From Siphonodentalium dalli (lineage: Eukaryota > Mollusca > Scaphopoda > Gadilida > Siphonodentaliidae), in assembly GCA_032622095.1 (NCBI GenBank), contig CP136068.1, positions 54,398,025 to 54,462,024 of the forward strand: a stretch of 64,000 bases of DNA. The letters are read 5' to 3'. The position numbers and the translations under genes are program-made. Of the stretch, positions 56,908 through 64,000 are shown in pieces (the stretch's first letter is position 1; the number at the start of each line of letters is the position of its first letter). The notes below the pieces were generated by a model. That model was given only the letters and a program-made list of their open reading frames with translations, searched no databases and was not told where the DNA came from.

Positions 56908-58650
56908 CTGACACTTAGCACATTTCTTGCATATATGATCCTCTTTACAGTCCTGGCAATCCTTTGTATGTAAAGGTGTATATCCTTCAAAACATTCCAA
57001 TATATCATGTTGAATGGTTTCGAAGTCGAAGAAACAGAATTTAGCTCTTTCATCATCAGTAACGGGAGGTATGGCCCTTACATAACATTCGTGTGCTCCC
57101 ATTATGTATTTGTCACACGATCTACAAAATGTTTCTCCGCACACGTGTTGATTCGGACGTCTTTTCCGTCTCTCCATGACTTTTGTACAGTCCAAGCATT
57201 TCCACCATTTTTGACAAGGAGCTGTCGTTTCTCCCGAAGCTTGATTAATAGGTTTTGCTTTATGACGCACGAAACATTGATGAGACAAACACGTCATATT
57301 ACAATCTGAACAATGTTCTTTGTTTTCACTTTGTTCACATTTATCACTTTTACACACGAAACAGGTGTGTTCACAATAATGATTTCCTTTGTGTGAATAA
57401 TGTTTTAAACAATGCACACAGAAATATTGTGCGCTAAAGAATCCCGTTATGGATTGTATAGCGTGGAAATGTTCATTAGCAGTGAGATATAAATATATCA
57501 CGGGTCTTTCTATACCGTCTGTAGGCGCGCTGGTAATGAATTTATTACCCAGTCTAGCACTGACGACTAGTATTGTCAAATTCAGAGTGTCCTCGAATGC
57601 TTTTAGATCTGCTAAACTAGCTGGTCTGTCTGTTGATACACCTGCGATGACACTAATTGCTTTGGCTAATTTTCCTTGCTCCGTACGTTTTTTGGCCCTA
57701 ATATTGTTGTAATAACTGATCGGTACTTTTCTGTATTCCATGATGAGTTGTAAATTATTTCTGGTTCCTCTATTCTGTGTTATTTCCAGCCATTCATCAG
57801 GACTGCAAATATTTAATTTACACCAACATGTGGCGATAGCCCGAGCCATACACATATTGTCGGTATTTTCAATCGTAACGATCGATGTTTTATTTCTTAG
57901 ATTGTCACTTTCATCATGTAAAGCCGTTATCTTCCTCCGTGCTCCGCCTTTAGGTAACTCGATGGTGCCTATATCTATGCGGAAACTTTGATTAACAGTC
58001 AGTGTTTGGTTGCTGTTCAAAACGAGTTCGATTCTGTCAATCACAGTGTTAGCATTTAACGTTTGCAACGTTTGTAACGGAACTACTATAGGGTTGTCCA
58101 AACTCTCATGGTGAATGATAACTCTGCCAAGATCATTGTCAGCCAAATTTCCACGAGCTCTTTGAATAGTGTCCTCGAACATTGAATGTAGATTCCTGTA
58201 TATGTCGATTAACTTTTTCTCTTTGTAAATTTCATCTAATTTGATCTCATATGTTCTCTGTGTTGCCAAATTGTTTCCGAAGGTTCGTTCACTCCTTTTG
58301 CGAATGCTATATCCGGTTATTTGAATATCAGAACTGCCGGCTGTTTGATTGTCTGATTTTACGGCTTCATCTTGATGAGGTGTCTGTTCGTCTTCTCGGT
58401 TTTGTAATCCTGATGGTCCAGCTGTACCGGGTTGTGAGTTGTTAACATCATTTTTAGGCGCATCATGTTCTCCGTATCCGATTTGGTTCGGCCATGGGTC
58501 ATCTCCTGAACAAAGCGTAGATGCTTCAATTATATCTTCATCCAGTTGATAAGCTACGATAGCCTTGTCGTATTCTTCGATGTCTTGCAGAATACATTCT
58601 ATTTCATAAATTTCGTCCACTGTCAGAGGTGTCATTATTTCTTCAGCCAT
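56908..58650 (-). CDS. Polinton DNA polymerase B, exon 1 (N-terminal domain, Zn fingers, Exo I)
   Basis: 581 codons exactly, ATG at 58650. Residues 1-135 are acidic and probably disordered. About 256-300 holds TIENTDNMCMARAIATCW, a segment conserved in the N-terminus of Polinton polymerases, whose terminal-protein or protease-like role I cannot settle. Residues 411-520 hold a Cys/His-rich zinc-binding array (CVHCLKHY, CFVCKSDKC, CSDCNMTCLSHQCF, WWKCLDC, FCRSCDKY). Exo I is FFDFETIQ at 540-547. The exon ends in CQDCKEDHICKKCAKCQ, which continues as a Cys cluster across the splice junction. Confidence 0.9.
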
Positions 58651-58720
58651 TTTTCGACAAGTCCTGAGTAGTGATTACAACGGCGTATATTCACTATATG
58701 GAATACAGCTTAGTAATCTA

Positions 58721-58730
58721 TATTTTTATA
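58721..58730 (-). promoter_or_regulatory. TATA box of the polymerase gene
   Basis: On the - strand GGTATAAAAATATAG lies about 75 bp before the polymerase ATG, between the gene and the right inverted repeat. The interval 58651-58893 has no other recognisable feature. Confidence 0.6.
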
Positions 58731-58893
58731 CCATAAAATCCCGAACATATGCAAGCACGGATGACGTAACATTATATAAGATTATATATATGAACGTAAT
58801 GTATGAATAGGCCGATAATTGGTTTTGTACGGACGAGGCAACATTAGTTGTTTAACTGGTTATTATTACGTAACCCTGTGTTCCCCCCGCTGA

Positions 58894-59961
58894 GAACACC
58901 TGCACATTTAACAATTGTTAATATCTATTTCTAAACATCGAACATGTCTGAACCTATCATTGGTACAATAGCAGTGATATAATGTTACATCATCGGTGCT
59001 ACCTGTAGTTTCGGTATATGCTCGTAAGTGTGACTGGAGTGATAAGTGGTTATTACGTAATGTTGTTATAACAATGTCATCAAAGCAATTTCTATAATTG
59101 AGTGTCCTGGACGTATGCATGTTTTGGCTAACTAATTATCGTGTGAATGACACAGTTTATCAACCTTAATTGATACTAACCCGTTTGTTCAGACATTAAA
59201 TCGATATGTTTTCTGAATAGCATATAACTGTGAACGGGGAAATAATATAATTCATTTGGTAAAGCAAAGGTGTGAAAGACACATTGTTACCACCAATGTC
59301 GCGTGTGTGATTGCGTGTACAGCGAATATGACAATTCATTCTGGAGGGTTGTAATTTCACATTACAATTTTCGACCGTTAGTGATTCAACATAGTACATC
59401 TCAATACTTCCAATAATTCACGATAATACACACCTGTCATATGGGATAGAGAGTGTAAAGAATAAACGCTCTTTATTATTTATGTAAAAGTAATGGTGTC
59501 TATTTTCAGGTATGACAATTATATGAACTGCGTCCGATAAAACACTGGAATGTATGCATTCATATCGATGGTCACAATGTCCAATAAAGCTATTTCTAAA
59601 CATCGATTAATAATTTCATGAAAAATATTTGAACAAAAAAAAATAACGAAAGATATTACACGCAACTAATTTAACATTCGACATTTTTTTAATATCGAGA
59701 TTATCAGAAACCGAAAACTTTTTTATTTTAACTTTTTTTGGAGAAATAATTTTGAGGGTTTTGAAATTTTTTCTTTTGAAATTTTGGGGTTTTAAAATTT
59801 TTTGGAAGTTTTGGGATTTTAAAATTTTTTGGAAAAAATAATTTTTGAAGTTTTGAAATTTTTTTTGGGTTTTGATATTTTGGGAATATTTTAGTACAAC
59901 CAATTTTAGACCCCAAAGATTCTATTTTTAGATGTGAAGCGAACGAGGCGCCTATTCTTCT
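58894..59961 (-). repeat. Polinton right terminal inverted repeat
   Basis: Reverse complement of the left repeat, ending CGCCTATTCTTCT at 59961. AATAAAGAGCGTT in inverse form is at 59465-59477. Open frames inside mirror those of the left repeat. Confidence 0.95.
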
Positions 59962-59967
59962 CCCGAC
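59962..59967 (+). other. target site duplication, right (CCCGAC)
   Basis: Identical to the hexamer at 43845-43850. Confidence 0.93.
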
Positions 59968-61331
59968 TCAAATCTGTTATGTAGGCCTACTTTGATCCCG
60001 GGAACAATATGGGCGGGTCCAATTTCATGTGCGACCGTATCCTTAACCTTGACCTCAATCATATACGCTCATATAGGCATGGAAAGGGATATAATACCAA
60101 ACGCACATTAAGAGCAACTTTATTTTTTTCTATAACAATTCAATTATTTATTGCCCTTAAGAGTCATTTCATTATTTCGGTGTGATTAATAAACGTGCGA
60201 TCATCTTTCCTCATGCATCTCACAGAGTTTTGTTTCACAGTGCAGACACATATAGCTCCATACGTCGAACGATTCAAGGTAAATTATTTATTCTTTGTCT
60301 TCAGGCTAGACCTGAGATGACGAATCCGACCAAAAGCGCTCCCTCAGATCCCGGTTTGACTGGACCGTCAATATATGTTTAAAGATTAAAAACTGTTTAA
60401 TTTAACCCAGAGGTATAACCTGTAGATGACGAATCCGACCCAAGGTTTTAAACACATACATATACCTTTAACAATGGGATCAATATTTTTACAAGATGAT
60501 TACGGATTTTCACTAGCTTTATAGTCTATCGTCATGTAATTCTCTCGAACATTGTTTCATTGTGATATCGAAGAATAATGTTTATAAAAGGAATAATACA
60601 AACAATAATTAAATGTAGCTAAAAGTATACGGTCAAGTGTTGTTCTTATATCTTATACATGAAACGGAATGAGACTTTGTGCATGGACATACATAATTTT
60701 GAGGGGTAGATCAGATTTCGACCGATTTCATAATAACAGACTTCAATATTTTTGTTTTTTCCCATTAGCTGTGAATTTGAGGTCATTTCGTTTCCGGAAT
60801 GTATCAAGTCTGCATGGATGTTGTCGACAATATATCTTCATGCTAAATGGTTCGCCCAATATGTGTAATTTGGTAAACGGATGTAAAATTATAAATATAT
60901 ATACATTTTCCAGCTGCAAGTATTAAATGTTTGTTAATATTTTAAGGGATTGGTTGGGTGCCGCTATATACTTGCAGGAGTCCTGTCCTTAAATTCGTGT
61001 CATTTCCAAATTCAAATATATGACGTCCAGTCCGTTATTCCCCGTTAGAGTTTGTATCTATAAAGTCAACCTAAATTGTTAATGATAGTACTGCGAACAC
61101 TGTAGGTCATGTGAACAAGAACATTCAACACATTTACACGAATTATTAGTATCAATACATTTCCGAAGATGGCTAACCTTCGAGTCGGCGATTTTTATAT
61201 ATAGGACACGTCAACAGAGCTGTCGCTTCGCTCGTTCCTTTGCTATCTTAAAATTTACGCATGAAATTATGAAAGCGAGAGATACAACGCAAATGTAACA
61301 CGAATCACGACTTCGATAATCAGTGGCTGGC
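59962..61331. other. spacer between two Polinton copies
   Basis: It starts with the resumed target repeat (GATCCCGGGAACAATATGGG at about 59995, to about 60090). The rest is AT-rich. It holds GATGACGAATCCGACC twice (about 60316 and 60426) and no recognisable gene. Confidence 0.7.
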
Positions 61332-62522
61332 AGAAGAATAGGGGGCTCGTTAGAGCCACATCTAAAAATAGAATCTTTGGGTCTAAAATTGTTTGTACTA
61401 AAATATTCCCAAAATATCAAAAACCCAAAAAAAATTTCAAAAATTCCAAAATTTATTTTTTCCAAAAAATTTCAAAAACCCTAAAATTAATTTTTTCCAC
61501 AAAAAAATTCAAAACCCCCAAATTATCCAAAAAAGAAAAAATTTCAAAACCCTCAAAATTATTTCTCTAAAAAAAAGTTTAAATAAAAAATTTATAACGA
61601 GTTTTTTCGGTTTCTGATAATCTCGATATTAAAATATCGAATGTTAAATTATTTGCGCGTAATATCTTTCGTTATTTTTTTGTTCAACCAATGTTTCAAT
61701 GTATTTATTAATCGATGTTTAGAAATATCTTTATACCAATTATATGTGTATGGACAGTCGCTGTAATGTTGGACATTGTGACCAACGGTATGAATGCATA
61801 CATTCCAGTGTTTAACGGACGCAGTTCATATAATTGTCATACCTGAAAATAGACACCATTACTTTTTACATAAATAATAAAGAGCGTTTATTCTTTACTT
61901 ATCTCTATATGAAGTTATTGAGTATATGACAGGCGTGTATTTTCGTCAATTATTGGAAGTATTGAAATGTACTATGTTGAATCCCTAACGGTCGAAAATT
62001 GTAAGGCGAAATTACAACCCCCCAGAATGAACTGTCATATTGAATGAATGATGATTTAATCTCAGCCATTTTTACATGGAACATGAGCGATGTACACTCA
62101 ATCACACACGCCACATTGGTGTTAACAATGTGTCTTTCACACCTTTGCTTTACCAAATGAATTCTATTATTTCCCCGGTCATAGCTATATGGTATTCAGA
62201 AAACAAATCGATTTAGAACAAAACGAGTTAGTATCAATTAAGGTTGATAAACTGTGTCATTCACGCTATAATTAGTTATCCATAAAACATGCATACATAT
62301 TAAGTCAGGTCGTGAGACACTCAATTATACAAATTGCTTTGATCACATTGTTATAACAACATTACGTAATAACCCCTTATCACTCCAGTCACACTTACGA
62401 TCATTTTGTATGCCGAAAACTCCAGGTAGCACCGATGATGTAACATTATATCACTGCTATTGTACCAATTATAGGTTCAGACATGTTCCATGTTTAGAAA
62501 AATAGATAATCTGCAGGTGTTC
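61332..62522 (+). repeat. left terminal inverted repeat of the second Polinton
   Basis: Collinear with 43851-44915 but about 125 bp longer through insertions. It keeps the TTCAAAACCC-like runs and AATAAAGAGCGTT (61876-61888). Confidence 0.9.
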
Positions 62523-62728
62523 ACTTGACAAAAGATTTTGTACACTCAATCACAGACCAACGTGATAATACCAGCCCACACCTAACCCCCAACATCCACC
62601 AAACACCTTCACATCACTTACCAAAACCAATAATGTTATAAGAACTGTAGGTTTTTATAATATTATAGCTTGCAGTGACATCCTGGTAATTCATTTACAA
62701 CAGCCATAACAAATGTTTACTTATCATG

Positions 62729-62736
62729 TATATAAG
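62729..62736 (+). promoter_or_regulatory. TATA box of the second ATPase copy
   Basis: TATATAAG at the same distance from the ATG as in the first element. Confidence 0.58.
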
Positions 62737-62782
62737 AACTGTATAGCTCCTAATAAATAGGACACAGTGAACACAAAAAAAA

Positions 62783-63448
62783 ATGGGTCCAATTAACCAT
62801 AGCTCCATACCATTTGAACCTTGTTCTAGTATTTGCATCACCGGACCAACTGGTTCTGGTAAGACGAGATGGGTCTACAGATTCCTGCAAAATCTTAATG
62901 GAATGTATTCTAGAGATCCACCTAAGAAAATAATGTACTGTTACGGTATTTATCAAAATTTCTATGATGAAATTGAATCATCAATCGAAAATTTGGTCAT
63001 GCATCAAGGATTACCTACCCAAACAGAAATCGAAGAATTTGCTGACGGTAAACATAATATGTTAATATTAGACGACTTGATGCATCGCATTATTGACCAA
63101 AAAGAGATTGAAACACTATTTACGCAGCAAACTCATCATCGCTGTCTTTCGGTGCTGTTTATTTCACAAAATTTATACGCACAAGGCAAGGCTGCGAGAA
63201 CTATAGCCTTAAACACAGGATATCTAATTTTATTCAAAAATTTGAGGGATGGATCACAAATTTCCACATTGGGTAGACAATTGTATCCCGGTAAATCTAA
63301 AGTACTCATTGAGGCATACAAGGATTGTATGAAGAAACCATTTGCGTATCTTATAATAGATATGTCCCCTCACACTGAGGATAAATACAGGCTACGAACA
63401 GACGTGTTTCCCAACCAAGACCCTATAATTTACGTACCTACTACGTAA
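62783..63448 (+). CDS. Polinton packaging ATPase, second copy
   Basis: 221 residues, identical in protein to 45177-45842, including Walker A GPTGSGKT and Walker B MLILDD. I see a single silent base change (CCG to CCA in codon 10). Frame intact. Confidence 0.93.
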   Translation: MGPINHSSIPFEPCSSICITGPTGSGKTRWVYRFLQNLNGMYSRDPPKKIMYCYGIYQNFYDEIESSIENLVMHQGLPTQTEIEEFADGKHNMLILDDLMHRIIDQKEIETLFTQQTHHRCLSVLFISQNLYAQGKAARTIALNTGYLILFKNLRDGSQISTLGRQLYPGKSKVLIEAYKDCMKKPFAYLIIDMSPHTEDKYRLRTDVFPNQDPIIYVPTT

Positions 63449-63488
63449 TAAGAAGGGGACAGTATCGGAGCTGAGTCGCGACGATAAA

Positions 63489-63812
63489 ATGAGTCGATTA
63501 TTACGTAATGAGTTGAATTTTGTCAGACTATTGGCATCAACCCAATCAAGATCTCAACGAAACGCATTATTGACATCGATAACTAATAATCAGTTGAAAG
63601 TTCTGGTTGAAATTACGATCAATTTACTACATGATAGTTTAACAGTTACAGTTCAACAAAAAGCTAAATTACGGCGATATAAATCATTTTATATATTCTT
63701 GAGTGATAAATCTGTGAGTTTGTTGAGGAAAAGAAAAAGTGTGAATAATCACTCAACCGCCATTACTTTGATGTTGAACATCGTTGAACCTAAATTGAAA
63801 CAGTTTTTGTGA
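63489..63812 (+). CDS. Polinton small protein, 107 aa, second copy
   Basis: Same as 45883-46206 except for three residues (T to A, G to S, A to T). Function unknown. It ends TGA, overlapping the next ATG. Confidence 0.7.
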   Translation: MSRLLRNELNFVRLLASTQSRSQRNALLTSITNNQLKVLVEITINLLHDSLTVTVQQKAKLRRYKSFYIFLSDKSVSLLRKRKSVNNHSTAITLMLNIVEPKLKQFL

Positions 63813-64000
63813 TGGAGTCTGTGAAGAAAACTGTTTTGATCCCGTATGAAAGATATATGAGGTACACTGAAAAAAGTGAACACAAAAAAGTTTCATCGGA
63901 GTCTAACATTGAACACAGCGACATCTCGGCAAACAATAGTACCCCTTCCGATGAAATGGATAAAGAAATGGACCCGATGAATAATCAGATTGTTAATACA
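63812..64000 (+). CDS. Polinton disordered basic protein, second copy, cut by window edge
   Basis: The first 63 codons of the homologue of 46206-46574. It differs in a small cluster (SSHSDE in copy 1, STPSDE here). The rest lies outside the window. Confidence 0.7.
   Translation, partial: MESVKKTVLIPYERYMRYTEKSEHKKVSSESNIEHSDISANNSTPSDEMDKEMDPMNNQIVNT

Larger units (their letters stand above)
43851..59961 (+). mobile_element. complete Polinton/Maverick element, 16.1 kb
   Basis: Bounded by inverted repeats of about 1,065 bp starting AGAAGAATAGGCGCC and by a 6-bp target duplication. It encodes the Polinton hallmark set: protein-primed family-B polymerase, retrovirus-type integrase, A32-like packaging ATPase, adenain-type protease, double-jelly-roll major capsid protein and penton-like minor capsid protein. 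Added to these are TBP-like and PC4-like proteins. Left and right repeats are almost identical, including a 61-codon frame that is word-for-word the same in both. This points to recent insertion. The protease carries a nonsense codon; the other core genes are open from end to end. Confidence 0.97.
61332..64000 (+). mobile_element. second Polinton, left part (runs off the window)
   Basis: It starts AGAAGAATAGG at 61332 after GCTGGC, the predicted left target duplication. It has the same orientation and gene order as the first copy. The inverted repeat differs from the first copy by many substitutions and insertions (for example about 30 bp at 61735-61765). From about 62,600 onward the two copies are almost identical. 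Confidence 0.93.

Overview
The window looks like nuclear DNA of a marine invertebrate, most likely a bivalve mollusc. It is AT-rich and intron-rich, crowded with minisatellites, and carries dispersed repeat types familiar from bivalves (TGACCTTGACCTT-bearing blocks, GTCCGTCCG blocks, CATACCAAGTTTCATCG blocks). Its genes are spliced with GT-AG introns. The species cannot be fixed from sequence alone.

Region 1 (1-21.2 kb) holds the 3' half of a spliced integrin alpha gene on the + strand. Ten coding exons can be read with matching splice phases, covering the calf domains, a furin-type REKR heavy/light cleavage site, the transmembrane helix and two alternative last exons. Each last exon starts with CGFF and gives a different cytoplasmic tail. 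Its introns are filled with tandem repeats: a 50/51-bp array of at least 7.3 kb with higher-order structure, then 49-bp, 52-bp and 56-bp arrays. They also hold an 809-bp hAT-like MITE.

Region 2 (21.2-43.8 kb) has no gene I can support. It holds more minisatellites (47/36 bp, 45 bp, a 21-bp array that stays in codon frame, 25 bp), dispersed repeats, microsatellites and AT-rich sequence.

Region 3 (43,851-59,961) is a complete 16.1-kb Polinton/Maverick, a virus-like self-synthesising element. It has a 6-bp target duplication (CCCGAC) and terminal inverted repeats of about 1,065 bp starting AGAAG. The + strand block encodes the packaging ATPase, two small proteins, a chromodomain integrase, a membrane protein, a penton-like minor capsid protein, a small basic protein, the major capsid protein and an adenain-type protease broken by an in-frame TAG. 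The - strand carries a protein-primed family-B DNA polymerase split by a 658-bp intron. The unusual part lies between these blocks. A TATA-binding-protein homologue and a protein with two tandem PC4-like (transcription coactivator p15) domains sit 11 nt apart on the - strand, and a GC-box-rich minisatellite lies just upstream. With canonical TATA boxes before the ATPase and polymerase genes, this suggests that the element carries its own promoter-recognition module. I consider it the most interesting signal in the window.

Region 4 (59,962-64,000): 1.37 kb beyond the first element a second Polinton begins at 61,332 in the same orientation. Only its left inverted repeat, ATPase, 107-aa gene and the start of the third gene are inside the window. 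Its coding part is nearly identical to the first copy, but its terminal repeat is clearly more diverged.
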